This document shows, piece after piece, positions 1-12,221 of a DNA stretch of 64,000 nucleotides. The stretch's first letter is position 1; each line of letters opens with the position of its first letter. The translations under genes were made by a program, and so were the position numbers. The stretch is from Holotrichia oblita (taxonomy: Eukaryota > Arthropoda > Insecta > Coleoptera > Scarabaeidae), in assembly GCA_023690525.1 (NCBI GenBank), contig CM043016.1, positions 62,772,858-62,836,857 of the forward strand, written 5' to 3'. The notes under the pieces were generated by a model. It made no database searches. It saw nothing but the letters and a program-made list of their open reading frames with translations, and was not told where the DNA came from.

Positions 1-1002
1 AAAACGAATATGTAATTTTTACCCCAATGTATTCATTGCTCGCTCTACCCTTTCCTAATCCAATACAACTGACAAAGATAAACCGAGAGTCTGATTATTC
101 AGGTAAATCCAAATACAAAGCAAATAAACTTATAGTACGGAATTAAATCAAGGTCATTAAATTGAAACGGAAATTTGTGATGTGTATAGAAATATAGTAC
201 TCTCCGAGCCATCTATGTTTCAGTTGCGACATAAAATACAGTTTGAACGATATGATGAAAATTTAGGCGCGGAAACGTCTCCTTAAGGCACTGAATAGAG
301 ATGGGCAGGCTTTTCAGTATCTGCGTCAGTAATTTTCAAGGCTAAGTGAAGCAAAAAATGAAAGAAGATATTTTTATCGGGTCGCAGATTTGAAATATTC
401 TGGAAGACGAACATTTTGACATTACTCTAAAAGATATTGAACAAATGCTTCAAACGACTTTCGCCTCCTGGTCACTAAATTCTTGGGAAAATAAAAAAGC
501 TGACAATGATGTTACTTTTCCTACCACTACTTGATAAAATACCAGACATTATAACACGCGTTTTCTGTATAAGAAACGAGAATTAACTGACGAAATCAGG
601 CAGTCTGTTTGTAGCTTCTGATTTGACTGGGTCGACGGTCAGACCGACCAAATCAGATCATCTGTAGCCCGCTTAATGAGATGTTTTATAATAATTTTAT
701 CGAAAAAACTTACTTTAAATGAATGTGAAATGTGCAATTGATATTATTTGAAATCACACTCCACAACTCAACATCCACTGGACGTCCGTTACTGGATATT
801 CATAAAACATACCTATGAATATATATCGGTATCGTAACTTTCGGTTACAGCATTTATAATATACATTCTCCACGAATGAAGGTATGATTATTTAAAATGC
901 TACGTTAAAATTACGAATGATATCGTTATCTCGCTAAAAATTTGCGTTTAATTTCATATAGAAATGATCTTTGATTATTTTTTACGGATGTAAACATTAT
1001 TA
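1..1002. other. Intergenic, no gene seen
   Basis: AT-rich DNA with no long open frame and no recognisable domain on either strand. Around 765-805 there is a short run of GGACGTCC-like palindromic words similar to the larger cluster at 3725-3985, possibly a remnant of the same repeat type. Confidence 0.6.
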
Positions 1003-1004
1003 TA

Positions 1005-2654
1005 CAGGGTGTCCCAAAAATACACCGACAAACTTTAAGGGGTGGTAGAGGACATCAAAACAAACATTTTTTGTTAAACATATGTCCGCAAATGAGTCGT
1101 TTGGGCTGTAGAGCAATAAATTGTTTTAAATCATATCTAAATAACTAAACTAATTCTTGATTTAATTGGACGAAACTATCTTTTGTTAAAAATTTGTCGA
1201 TGCACCTACGGTTTTTCTTGGCTAAGAGAAACATTTCTTTATCATAGTAAATATTCGATAGATGTCGCTTTTGAGATAGACGTAATTATTTGTGATATTT
1301 AGTTGTCATCATTACATTTACTTTACTGATTGTTAATATAAAATTTATATTGAAAATGAATGATAATTACTCATTTGAAGAACTTGCCGATATGCATCTT
1401 GCTTATGGTGCAGCACAGTGTAATGGAAAAGAAGCAGCACGCTTGTATGAACAAAGGTATCCGGCGCGTCGGCAACCTCATCATACAACCTTTGCTTCCA
1501 TCCATCGACGCCTTAGAGAAAGTGGGAACCTAAAACGTCCTGGTGGTAGTGGTCGTCCGAGAACAGCTTGTACGGTTCAATTTGAAGAAGAGGTTCTACA
1601 CCGCGTTGAAGAAAACCAATTTACAAGTGTTCGTGCAATTGCACACCATATGGGATCATCGAAGTCGACGGTACACCGTGTTATTCATGAACAACTTCTC
1701 TACCCTTTCCATTTACAACGCGTACAAGCTTTAAATCCTGAAGATTATCCACATCGATTGGGTTTTTGCCAATGGTTTTTGGGTCACAACGAACCTCATT
1801 TCGGGAGAATAGTGTTGTTTTCTGATGAGGCATGTTTCACGCGCGATGGTTTTTTTAATAGTAGAAACAGTCACACTTGGCATGATAAAAATCCTCACGC
1901 TGTGGCCTCTAGAAGACACCAACAACAATTTAGTGTTAACATGTGGGCTGGTATTGTTGGAGAGAACCTAATAGTTCACTTGCTGCCTGCTCGTTTGAAC
2001 GCAGACATTTATCTGAATTTTCTGCAAAATATTTTGCCTCTATTATTGGAAAATGTTCCTTTAAACATTAGAAATAACATTTGGTTCCAACATGATGGGG
2101 CACCTCCGCATTTTGGTTTAAACGTGCGCCAACATCTAGACCAGCAATTTTCCCGCCGATGGATTGGAAGAGGAGGTCCTGTGGCCTGGCCAGCGCGTTC
2201 TCCCGATCTCAACCCCCTGGATTTTTTCCTTTGGGGTTATCTCAAATCTTTAGTTTATGAAACGCCTATCCGTAATGAGGAAGATCTCTTAGCAAGAATA
2301 ATGGCGAGTTGTACATATGTAGAAGCTATTCCCGGAATATTCCATAGAGTCCGCGAGTCAATGGACCGACGGTGCAATCTTTGTATTCAATCAAATGGTT
2401 AACAGTTTCAACAGTTTATGTAAAACATCATTTATTTGTCCATTAAACGAAGTCCAACATGAACAAATAGTGATTTATTAATGTTATCCTAAACATTTTT
2501 TGTAATATAATAGCAAAACCATTTTGCCTTTTTTATTCTACAACGGCTCATTTGCGGACATATGTTTACTAAACAAAAAATGTTTGTTTAGTAAACAGTA
2601 GTGATGTCCTCTACCACCCCTTAAAGTTTGTCGGTGTATTTTTGGGACACCCTG
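1005..2654 (+). mobile_element. Full-length rosa-like (DD41D) Tc1/mariner transposon
   Basis: A 1650-bp element with terminal inverted repeats flanked by TA on both sides (1003-1004 and 2655-2656), the expected Tc1/mariner target duplication. The ends begin CAGGGTGTCCC; the first 52 bp of the two ends are identical, and similarity continues with indels to about 110 bp, including the subterminal word GTCCGCAAATG. The right arm also holds a self-complementary stretch (2564-2597, TGTTTACTAAACA and its complement). One uninterrupted transposase gene lies between the repeats. Near-identical ends and an open gene suggest a recent insertion. Confidence 0.92.
1356..2402 (+). CDS. DD41D (rosa-type) transposase, apparently intact
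   Basis: Transposase of the IS630-Tc1-mariner superfamily, a nuclear enzyme that cuts out the surrounding element and inserts it at TA. The ATG at 1356 gives 348 residues; an open TTG two codons upstream is unlikely to be used. Residues about 1-115 form paired helix-turn-helix DNA-binding domains, with the GRPR motif near residue 68 between them. The catalytic triad reads FSDEACF (D near residue 157), FQHDGAPPH (second D) and SPDLNPLDFF (third D), with 41 residues between the second and third aspartates. That is the DD41D spacing known from the rosa group; an E or a 34-residue gap would have indicated Tc1 or mariner. There is no internal stop or frameshift. Activity is inferred from intactness only. 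Confidence 0.9.
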   Translation: MNDNYSFEELADMHLAYGAAQCNGKEAARLYEQRYPARRQPHHTTFASIHRRLRESGNLKRPGGSGRPRTACTVQFEEEVLHRVEENQFTSVRAIAHHMGSSKSTVHRVIHEQLLYPFHLQRVQALNPEDYPHRLGFCQWFLGHNEPHFGRIVLFSDEACFTRDGFFNSRNSHTWHDKNPHAVASRRHQQQFSVNMWAGIVGENLIVHLLPARLNADIYLNFLQNILPLLLENVPLNIRNNIWFQHDGAPPHFGLNVRQHLDQQFSRRWIGRGGPVAWPARSPDLNPLDFFLWGYLKSLVYETPIRNEEDLLARIMASCTYVEAIPGIFHRVRESMDRRCNLCIQSNG

Positions 2655-2905
2655 TATTATAGGTTATTATTTAATATACAAACATATATGCGTTGCACGT
2701 ACGTTTATAGGTACAGCATTAGTTGTGAGCGTGTACCAAGTATTTGTATTACAATTTGAACAATTTCTACTTACTATACATATACCTATACCTACAAAAT
2801 ATTAAAAAAATCAATGGGAATAATTTTCTTACTTCTATGTTTTAAAATTCCCGCGCATAGTTCTCTGTTTAACATAAAGTGACAAATGATGCTAAGTCTG
2901 TCTAT

Positions 2906-3502
2906 AGCTTTGTTTCGGTTCAGAATTCAGAATGGTTCTAGAGTTGTTGCGCACGCTCATTTACAGTTTAGCGTTTTGGATATTTAAGAACGCGAACCGA
3001 ATTTTTAGTCCGATGTTTTGGTTACTGACAGAATCGATTCAGAATGATTCTGGAACCGTTCAAACAGTTCTTGCACTTCCATGAGTACCGATTCTGAATT
3101 ATTAGTTCGAAATTACGTCATCGGTGCATGTGTTCAGAAATTCGAGTTATTTCGATACGTTCGTCATCAATGACATTGATATTTACGTTGTCTTTTAAAG
3201 TTTGAGATTTTTTCCGTTTGTATTTGATTTTTTTTTGTTAATTACTGTCATGGGAATAAAATTTATGGAAAGTGAGTGGTATTCTAAGACTGAGACAGGA
3301 TATGAAAGATTTAGGGCAGAACATTCGCTATAGATATTTTGTTGGTTTGTATTTTAGTCTGTATCTAAAAGATGGCAGTAACCGGCTCCTAAAATGTGTT
3401 TTGGTTATTAAAAGTTCGGAACCATTCTGGAATTATAATGTTGTGCGCTTACGTTCCGCGCAGTTCTGTTACTAATCCTGAATTCCGAACCAAAACAAAG
3501 CT
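2906..3502. mobile_element. 597-bp MITE, copy 1
   Basis: A non-coding repeat sharing almost its whole length with 10782-11378 in the same orientation; I estimate well over 90 percent identity by eye. Both copies are 597 bp by my boundaries. The ends are inverted (AGCTTTGTTTYGGTTC and its complement, about 25-30 bp imperfect). A possible 3-bp target duplication is TAT here. The open frame at 3272-3475 lies wholly inside the repeat and is not a gene. The superfamily is not clear; a 3-bp duplication would fit PIF/Harbinger or CACTA, but the ends match neither strictly. Confidence 0.82.
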
Positions 3503-3724
3503 TATTATGAAAGTACAGTGACAGTAGCATATGACAGGTACGCGATAAAGTTACAATGCTAAAAGTATTTCAGAGTTAAAGTATTCGATTGTAGGTTTTA
3601 ACTAACTGCAAAGGATACCTATTTCAAATATAGTCTGGGTACATGGAAGACAGTCCAGTTACGTTAAATTTTCTCATTTTAGTTTTCAACGATGGTATAT
3701 TTGACAAACGGATTTTTACGAATG

Positions 3725-3985
3725 TCCCAAACGATACCTTATGGACATCCATAACATGCTCTGGGATAACAAAGGATAACGAATGGATGTCTATAAGATA
3801 TCCTCTGGGATATCCATATAAAAGGCATGTTTGTAACAAATGTCCATAAAGCGCCCATAAGATGTCCATAGGACGTCCGTTCGGATGTCCGTTTTAAATC
3901 CATGTTTTGACAAATGGACGTCCATTGGATATCCATAGGATGTCCGACGGACCTCCAGTGGATATCCGGCATATCCGTAGCGGTA
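3725..3985. repeat. Cluster of short GGAYRTCC palindromes
   Basis: About 260 bp packed with variants of GGATATCC, GGACGTCC, GGATGTCC and GGACATCC, spaced roughly 8-25 bp apart. Frames across it give repetitive W/M/D/G/H-rich peptides, which is why spurious ORFs appear on both strands. It resembles the GACGTC-rich subterminal arrays of the element at 18986-20480 in style but not in exact word, so it may be the end of a related decayed element. Confidence 0.6.
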
Positions 3986-4102
3986 AAACACCCTATTATC
4001 CACTCATACTTTAATATACTATTTTTTGTTAAAAATAAAATAAAAACTTCTTTTTTCTTCAAACGTCAATAAAACTGACATTTCTCGACTGAGTAGTCGG
4101 CC

Positions 4103-4172
4103 GCAAAGTGTCACTTTTCCTCCGCCGGAAGTTTACTTTTCATTTTTCCGCCGCCGGAGGGAAAAGTGTTAT
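4103..4172. repeat. GC-rich hairpin in AT-rich DNA
   Basis: The words CACTTTTCCTCCGCCGG and CCGCCGGAGGGAAAAGTG face each other across about 25 bp, giving a stem of roughly 17 bp. It stands out from its AT-rich surroundings. It may be a decayed foldback element or a structured binding site; nothing in the sequence says which. Confidence 0.5.
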
Positions 4173-4189
4173 TATGGCAACGTACAAAC

Positions 4190-6890
4190 CAATACAAACA
4201 CATAATTTCAATGTTGACAGTGTCCACTTGACAGTTTTATGATGAGTTACGAGAGAAACAGCTCGTACTTAATCATCGGTCTAAACGTCCAAACATCCTA
4301 CCAAACCCGCTTATCTCCAATAAAAACAGATATTTTTGCATAAATTTGCCGACGTTTAAAGAAAAAATAGCATATACGAAAATATCAATTAATAGATTAC
4401 TATATCGATATGGCGTTTGAAGGTTCGACAGTCCATAAAATTATCGTAAGCCTTAATATAAAAATGTTTGGATTTTTCGGGCAATAAACCAAGCGTAATT
4501 GCATTAGCGTTAAGTTTAATTTCTGGGGGTGTACATAGCTTAGATTCATCGGCGTAACTATGCGTGATAAAACTAACACTAACACGTCAAATTTAAAAAA
4601 ACGCCGATAAGGTTTTGATGTTTGATTATTAATGGAATACGAAATACTCGGACTTGTTTATGGTTACTATGATTACGTTGGTATCATTATGTTCTTATTG
4701 GCGGAATGCAGAGAATAATGATAACGTTATGGCTCATTACTCCCTGGTCGCATTTCATTATTCCCTCCGGGTATTATGAGTACTATTATTAACCAATAGT
4801 GATTAATATAATACCTACTTTATTGTTTAGTCGTAGATAAAATACTTTTAACACGTTTATAACGCTAATGACAGTTACTTTATTGACGTAAATATTGATA
4901 TATATGTACATACATTAGCATTCCAACAGTTACTATATAATATGGATTCATTGGCCATCATCATGTTTCAATCAATCTCAGCAAGATCCAGTTTTATTAT
5001 TTTAATGGGAATAAAAAACGTTAACAAAACTTTCTTGACGTTTCTAATTCTCAAATATCAGTGCGTTACCATGACTGGCACCACTGACTTGTGATACATT
5101 TTATTTTTTGTGATAAAATGTCAAACATTTTTGTAGAAATCCTACTTGATTTAATTAAATATAAACAGTTGTATAAAAAATAGTGTACGATACAAATAAA
5201 ATGCTATTTTATTTCACTCGTGACTTTTTACTCGTGAAATAAAATCGCACTTTTAACACTTATATCGTAAATAACTATTTTGAAAACTGCAACAAAGTTT
5301 TCATTGGCATTTTTGCATCCAGTGCCCCAAAATTAACAAAAAAAATGTACTTCTCAAACAGGATACAACAAATAAAGCAAAATTTGTTGTTCAGTGTATT
5401 GATATACAATTGGAAATGATATATTAAAACGATAACGTATAAAGAAGTTAAAACAACTAATTTTAACTTAGGTAATATATTCAAAGACTACGATATTAGC
5501 AATTTACATTAAAAAGAAAAATTAATTTAATTTACTTGCAAAATTATATCTTAGTTAAGGGTGAAAAGATGCCATGTGAGAGATGGGAAAACACTATCCG
5601 AAGAGTGTGGAATATTCATGAATGACTGATTTAACTAAATATTTAGTAAGCGCCGTTTTTGTATTTGTTGCTATGGCCTCAAGAATTTGTCATAGCAGAA
5701 CAATTCCCATCTGAAATGCTCTGGAAATTTCCATTTAATTTAAGTACATATTGGTATATGTGTTTGTTTTATACTTGTATATCTGCACTGTATTAACCAC
5801 AGTATGACGTAAATATGCTATAAATATGAATATTGATATACATATAACTCATCCAACCGTTTGTTTAATTGGTGTAACCAAAATTTCCGCGGGAAGTTGC
5901 GGGATATCCATTATCGTCATCGTTATATTTTAAACAATTTTTGATCTTCAAAATCATTCGTGTTAGGAAGGTAAATTTTGATACCCTTTTTGCGAATACA
6001 TTATTTCATATAATAATGTAATTTAATATTTGTATGCTTTAAACTAGCTCAAAAACGTTTTTTCTGAAATTGAATTTAAAAAGAAAAACGTGATCGAGTT
6101 GAGTTCCATAGTAGTACTTCGAATCTTCTGTAAAATTAAAATGTATTTAAATTACGCTAATATATAGCATATAGGTATCCTATAAATATAAAATCTTTCT
6201 TTATCTCTTGAAGGCAAGGGACAACTAAGGGTCATCGCTGGGATAAAACACTGTATAGTCGGATTATATAATATCAGAATTTTCAAGTTTATTTTACAAT
6301 CACAACTAAGTAACAAACCAGACTTTATTACAATATTTTACATATCTAAATCCTAACTAAACTAAAGCTGTGTTACTGTATACAAATTTATATAATAGTA
6401 TCTTAAATAAAGCGCGAGGAACACTAACATACATAGTAGGTACTCATAATTTGTATTTAATATCATATTTGTGTAATGCGTCAGTGGTAGATAGCGCCTT
6501 TCCGGAACACCTCATGCAAGAAACTTACTAGGTAATAATAATATTTGAAAATTATACTCAATTATACACATGTTCATTTTTGACCGTACATAATACAATT
6601 TGTTCATTTTAAATCGAGTGCCCGTTCTCTTTCGCTCTTCATTGATCAATTCGCTTTAGTATTACTGTATATTTTTAGTAAACTATTGTGTTTAACTTTT
6701 TTATAAACCTGGTTGTTATTTTTTAATTTAAGAAGAATTAATTAACATGGTACATTCATTAACGAAATGGATTGTATGTGTTTACTAATTACTGGTGTAT
6801 AAAAACCAAAAATGCCTGTAGTAGGCACTTATGGCATATATGCAGGAATCACTCACTAAACAAAATAAAATTAGATCAAGTATTAAAAAC
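4190..6890. other. Intergenic AT-rich stretch
   Basis: Long, low-complexity AT-rich DNA with only short open frames on either strand and no recognisable domain, splice pattern or terminal inverted repeat. I see nothing I can name. Confidence 0.6.
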
Positions 6891-7840
6891 GGACCGCGTG
6901 GTTTCGGTCTATACGACCTCATAAGCGTTCTCTCAAATGCAAGACCTAATTTTATCGCCTGAAGCTTTCTTCTACTCCAAAGGCTGGACTTATAGGTCCT
7001 TGAGCCTTCTAATCGTTCCCTGAATGGTTGCTGTCTTGCTCCTGGCGTTTAAGTAAAACAAGTGTGGGTCTCGATCATGGCGATTATCGAGCGTCCGCCT
7101 CCATAATGCGTGAGGTGGTGATCCGTCAGAATCTAAGTCAGTTGCTGGGTTCGCCGACCGTGCAACTCTTTCTAGCGTGCTTACGGCCAGCGCCATCGCA
7201 TGTGCGTACAGTGTTAGAATTGCATGGTCTCTATGCAACTGCGCAGTATTCACGAACCAGGGCACTGCAACTGCGCAGTATCCTGTTCTGGAGGATGTTC
7301 AACCTCCTTATTTGCGATTTAGTGGCGCTGGACCAAATTAGGGCACTGTATGTCAAGATCGGTTGGAGAAACAGCGTATATGGGCATCTTTAGCTTCTGG
7401 TTAAAAGTGCTCTTGCGGTATATTAGGGGAACCACAACCCATCGCACCCTTAGGAATTTTGATGTGATCATAGTGAAATGGTGGTGGAACGTCAACCTCG
7501 TGTCTACAACCACTCCAAGATACTGCATCTTGGACTCCAAGCGTGTCTTTGTCCCTCTAGGGTTACGTGCGTAGAAAAAGGATTTCACTTTCTGAAGAAG
7601 CGCACTTATTGGCGTTAATCGACAGTCGCCATTCTCGAGCCCACTCACAGATTTGATCTACGGACCGCTGTAATCGACTACATACCAAACCGTCGTTTTT
7701 GGATGTTGTGTAAATGACGGTACCATCCTAATTCTAAACCCATTCCTTATAACGGGCAAGATCAGAAGTAGTACCGTTGTTGTCAATATTGTATAGGGAA
7801 TTCCTGTAGATATAGAGGGTCTACTATAGAACCCATTCAT
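6890..7840 (-). pseudogene. Dead non-LTR retrotransposon, 3' part of ORF2
   Basis: The minus strand carries broken reverse-transcriptase sequence of the Jockey/R1 type. Read from 7840 down, the frames give ICEWAREWRLSINANKC (about 7650-7600), the C-terminal part of the polymerase; MQYLGVVVDTRLTF (about 7540-7490), the conserved 'YLGV.LD..LT' thumb motif; and PWFVNTAQLHRD (about 7260-7230), typical of the region after the polymerase. Pieces lie in three frames with stops, so this is a 5'-truncated, long-dead copy. No poly-A or target duplication was identified. Confidence 0.8.
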
Positions 7841-7844
7841 TAGA

Positions 7845-9020
7845 AATTTCGTTCAAACGTAAAAGCTATATGAAATTGAAACCACAATTTTTTTGACAAA
7901 AAGTACATTAGAGACTAAAGGACATATTATGGTAGCCAGATAGATGCGAAATTAGTAGACTTAGCGAATTATAAATAAGTCCGTCAACAAATTTAATTAT
8001 TTCGTGTATTACGCGGAGTATGATGTCCACTACATATTTCGCTTCGTGCTATCATCTTACGAGCGGAAACTGTAGGGAGCTTTAGTTAGAAATAAAAAAA
8101 AACATAAACAATAGTACTACGATTGTAATATGCATTAAGAAATGTTTATTAGGTGCCTACAAAACAAACAAAAAAACGAAAAGTACAGTAGATACAAGTC
8201 GACGTATGTAAGAAAGTATATATTGTGAAGTAAATAAGTTATTGTAGTTTTCAATATCTATATAAATTGGAAAAAAGACAGGATATGTATTTATATGGAA
8301 CAATCTTTGTATAAATATATAATTTTAATTTTTAGCGAAAATCCTGTGTTTTCCAGTTATCGTTTTCCTTAAAAAAAAATGTAAATCTTATCACTACATA
8401 TATTGCGGAAACCAAGCCAGCATTAATAATAATGTAGTTTTTACAGGAAATGACGGTTAATTTAGACTAGCGAGCAATACACATCATATCATTCGATAAA
8501 AAATATCAGTTCTGTGCAAATATTATGTATAAAGTTAACGTTATTTCCTTGCATGGTGATTATTAATATACAATATTCAGTAACTGTAGTGTAACCATTT
8601 TATCATTACATTAATCAAGTGTTTTTTACTCTGTGTTGTGTATATCTGATTTTGAGGAAATTATTATGTTGATTAGGAAACTATAATTTTTTGGATACTT
8701 AATAAAATTCAGATGCGATGTCGCGGTAAGTGTAGTTTTGAATATATTATCTATCACTATCCAAATATTTACCTAAAAAAATACAAAAACATATTGATAG
8801 TTGTAGTTGAAGTTTAAGATTTTCATGAGTAAGTTTGCAAAATGATTTAAAATGCAAAAAATAGTTTAAATTTCTTATAAACAACATATATATAGTAAGC
8901 AAAAATTTTTTAGTAAAATTTGCTTTTGTAATTTGATTTGACAGTTTATTGTATATATACTTATGTCTTGCTTTTTTGGTAGTAGGTACTTATACACGTT
9001 ATGTATATGTCGCAGCACCT
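7845..9020. other. Intergenic AT-rich stretch
   Basis: No open frame of note, no motif recognised and no clear repeat. Confidence 0.55.
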
Positions 9021-9024
9021 TATG

Positions 9025-9205
9025 TAATTGAAGAAATATGTCATTAGTTGTATAATAACTTTAGACACTACATGAAATGCTGATTCGTTGTACACTCTCA
9101 GTGAACTGTTACACAAAGAGACTGATTCAAACACAGTTCTGTCTAAGGTTCTTACAGAGTATAGTCTCAAGATGGCTATCAACTACGAGGATTCACTTTT
9201 GACTT
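9025..9205 (-). repeat. Dispersed repeat, inverted partner of 13060-13245
   Basis: About 180 bp whose reverse complement aligns with 13060-13245 (shared words include CTCTTTGTGTAAC and CAGCATTTCATGTA, separated by diverged sequence, about 75 percent identity by eye). The two copies face each other on either side of the block of nested elements between them, so they could be inverted ends of an old larger element or two independent copies of a short repeat. Confidence 0.6.
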
Positions 9206-9280
9206 ACAAAAATCGTTACGATTGACAAACAACAATTATTGAGAATAGAAAGATTGATACAAGTTTCTAGAGTTTTTATT

Positions 9281-10235
9281 TTAAATATATTCAAAGTAAT
9301 AACCATTTACAATAATGCACTTAACCATTCTCTCCTTCCATAGTTTAAAAGCGTTCAACCAGCTATCTATAGGGATACTATCAAAAAAACACTTAACGGC
9401 TATATCAATCTCTTCTTCTAACTGGAACCTTTTTGCTCTTAAATGGTTTTTGAGCTAAAAAAATAGCCAGAAGTCACACATCGCCAAATCCGGGAAGTAA
9501 GGAGGATGTTCTATAATTTTGATTTTGTTTTCCGCGAAATACTGAACAGTTGTCCGTGCTGTATGGGACGACGCTTTATCATGATATATCACAATTCCCT
9601 TTCTTGGCACTTTACTGAACACAGTGGGCAAATAATTTTCAACATACCATTTAGCGGTAACTGTTTTCTGATCTTCTAAATTGAATTTCGGCCACCAAAC
9701 CCGTACTTTTAAAACATACTGCGTACATAATTTTTTTCATTGCTCGTTGTTTTTTCACCATCGTAGGGGTTTCCTCATGTTCATGTATCGAAATGCGGCT
9801 GTCTTGGCGAGTGGGAACCTTAAAAAACGATATGTACACCAGTTACAATTTTAGAAATAATTTGTTGGCGTCCAGCATTCAACATATCTAAAGTTTGTTG
9901 GCAAATTCTAACACGTCCTGCTCTTTGTAAATTTATCAGATGATGGGGTACAGACCGAGTTAAAACCTTTTTCAAATGTAAATGTTCGTGAAATATTGAT
10001 CTCACTTGCGAGGATGCAATCTTCAGATTGGACTCATCATTGCATGAGTAATGCGGTTGCTCTTTTCCACTATCTTCTTCGCAGCAGCAATATTTTCGGG
10101 GTTAACAGTAGTTAAAGGAGGGCCAGCTCCTTCTCTGTGTACCACCGACTTGAAACCTCGTTCAAACTCTTTATACCATCTATAAATAGTAGCCTTATAC
10201 GCGCTCAAGTCTTTCTTGAAATCCTAGTAAATCAT
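9281..10235 (-). pseudogene. Dead mariner (DD34D) transposase
   Basis: The minus strand encodes a recognisable mariner transposase with stops and frameshifts. The N-terminal helix-turn-helix reads SAYKATIYRWYKEFERG (about 10205-10155); the second HTH and linker follow to about 9840. The first catalytic aspartate, normally in VTGDE, is lost (VTGVH near 9835). The second is in HDKASSHTA (about 9575) and the third in PPYFPDLAMCDF (about 9480), with 34 residues between, the mariner spacing. The C-terminus WKERMVKC ... YYFEYI ends at a TAA at 9281-9283. An in-frame stop follows the third N-terminal codon. No TIRs were identified. Confidence 0.85.
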
Positions 10236-10438
10236 TATCCGACGTATTCAGATTCTTCGACAGCATCCTGCAGTTCTTCTTTCGATAGTAATGTACTAGC
10301 AAGTGATACAGGAATATTACTTAAAGAAAGTCCTATTTTCTGGTGACATCCAAGCAGAGCTTTGTATGGAGAACTCCTAATTGTTTTGCGAGAAGAAATG
10401 TTTTTTTGCCATTGAACAAATTGCAGTCCTACCAACTA
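10236..10438 (-). pseudogene. Integrase-like fragment (KRBA2/SCAND3-like)
   Basis: About 65 codons open on the minus strand, containing VQWQKN, SPYKALLGC and EEL, a pattern I associate with the C-terminal part of the DDE integrase domain in KRBA2/SCAND3-like genes and related elements ('F.Q..KN......SPYKA.FG....GL.....P'). It starts after a stop codon and ends abruptly where the mariner start codon begins, so it is a fragment. I am moderately sure of the family. Confidence 0.5.
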
Positions 10439-10667
10439 TATTTTCTCTATGTTAATCGGACGTTTCTATGCTTCTTTGACTTTGAGAGAGTCTAGTTCTG
10501 CCGTGAACGACTAACGGCCGTTTGCGCTGTCCGTAGTCAAATCAAGTTAACTTACGGTTGACTTTCTCTATATCGAATTCTCATGCAGTATTTCAATTTG
10601 TCCAAATTAGGGAAAGTTTGAATTAGAGGAAGTGAAACAAAAAATGATATTTAATATGTAATATGTA

Positions 10668-11436
10668 CAGTGGCCAGCAGCATAATCGATACCGTTACGG
10701 AATTTCCTAAACCTTAATAACAATGTAGAGGGGGTTACATTGTGTGGCCTTCAGTTAGGATTTATAGTAGATATTATTATTAGCTTTGTTTTGGTTCAGA
10801 ATTCAGAATGGTTCTAGAGTTGTTGCGTACGCGCATTTACAGTTTAGCGTTTTGGTTATTTAAGAACGCGAACCGAATTTTTAGTCCGATGTTTTGGTTA
10901 CTGACAGAATCGATTCAGAATGATTCTGGAACCGTTCAAACAGTTCTTGCACTTCCATGAGTACCGATTCTGAATTATTAGTTCGAAATTACGTCATCGG
11001 TGCATGTGTTCAGAAATTCGAGTTATTTCGATATGTTCGTCATCAATGACATTGATATTTACGTTGTCTTTTAAAGTTTGAGATTTTCTTCCGTTTGTAT
11101 TTGATTTTTTTTGTTAATTACTGTCCTGGGAATAAAATTTATGGAATGTGAGTAGTATCCTAAGACAGAGACAGGATTTGAAAGACTTAGCGCAGAACAT
11201 TCGCTATTGATATTTTGTTGGTTTGTATTTTAGTCTGTATCTAAAAGATGGCAGTAACAGGCTTCTAAAATGTGTTTTGGTTATTAAAAGTTCGGAACCA
11301 TTCTGGAATTATAATGTTGTGCGCTTACGTTCTGCGCAGTTCTGTTACTAATCCTGAATTCCGAACCAAAACAAAGCTATTAGTAGATAAGGTCGACGTT
11401 AGCTTGCGGTGGTCTCGATTTAAAAACTGGCCACTG
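10668..11436. mobile_element. Short Tc1-type MITE interrupted by another MITE
   Basis: CAGTGGCCAG at 10668 and its complement CTGGCCACTG ending at 11436 are flanked by TA at 10666-10667 and 11437-11438. Removing the 597-bp MITE leaves about 170 bp of non-coding DNA, a typical size for a Tc1-type MITE. Confidence 0.7.
10782..11378. mobile_element. 597-bp MITE, copy 2
   Basis: Second copy of the repeat at 2906-3502, same orientation and same ends (AGCTTTGTTTTGGTTC). A possible 3-bp target duplication is ATT on both sides. It sits inside the Tc1-type MITE, which sits inside the pogo/Tigger element, so it is the youngest of the three. Confidence 0.83.
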
Positions 11437-11459
11437 TACATATAATATGGAGAGAAAGC

Positions 11460-12221
11460 AGAATCTTACAACATACATTTCGAATACAGTTATATGTAAT
11501 GATAAAAAATTTAATTACTGAGGTTTAAAGAAGTACGAAATTTTCAGTTGTTTCAAAACTGTGCTATAGATTTGTTGTTCAAAGTATGCTTCTACATTCT
11601 GCAAGTTTGTCAAAACGGTGTCAGAGATATTTTCATTCCTTTCCAAAGCTGAATGTAAAACACTTAGCGCTATGGAAACTTAAAGTCTTGTTTGGAAGGC
11701 ACTTAAAAAATAATCCAGTTTCATCTGCATTAAATATGTTATTAGGACTGCAAGATTTAATAAGACTAAGTAGCTTTTGCTCAATTCAATTTTCGGTTTG
11801 TGCATTACTAACGGATGGAGATTTACCGCATAAGACCTTTCCAACAATATTATATCTAATTTTAACTTCACTCAACCAACCTTCATTTACATTAAAGTCT
11901 TTGTGTCCCAGTGCAGCGACATAGTATGCTCCCTTTTCTTTAAAAGACCGGTTAATGACAAATTTTGTGCTCTAAGGGAGCTAAAACAAGTGAATACAGA
12001 CTTGTCAATGTCTTCATAAGTACAACGGCGAACTCGCTTCACTTGACCACTACATTCGGGATTATTAGAAAGTTCAGAAATTTTGTTTCTATGTTGCCAA
12101 ATTGTGGACACAGTGGTTCGGGGAATTCCGTATTTTACAGACACATAACTTTTCTTGACGCTCTTTGCAATATCGTCTATTAATTACCGTTTTTTCACTA
12201 AGGTAAGCGTTTTTTCGGCAT
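11460..12221 (-). pseudogene. pogo/Tigger transposase remnant (CENP-B-type)
   Basis: The minus-strand reading starts with ATG at 12221 (MPKKRL...). An HTH of the CENP-B/psq type follows (KYGIPRTTVSTIW, about 12130-12095), then the linker KRVRRCTYEDIDKSVF before the second HTH. Farther on, IFNADETGLFFKCLP (about 11755-11710) is the first catalytic-aspartate motif of pogo/Tigger DDE domains. An in-frame stop near the N-terminus and several frame changes mark it as dead. The C-terminal DDE part is not readable across the nested insertions. Confidence 0.82.

Noticed and set aside
3272..4062. Several overlapping open frames on both strands
   Set aside because: One lies inside the 597-bp MITE and the rest are by-products of the GGAYRTCC palindrome cluster, which keeps frames open on both strands.
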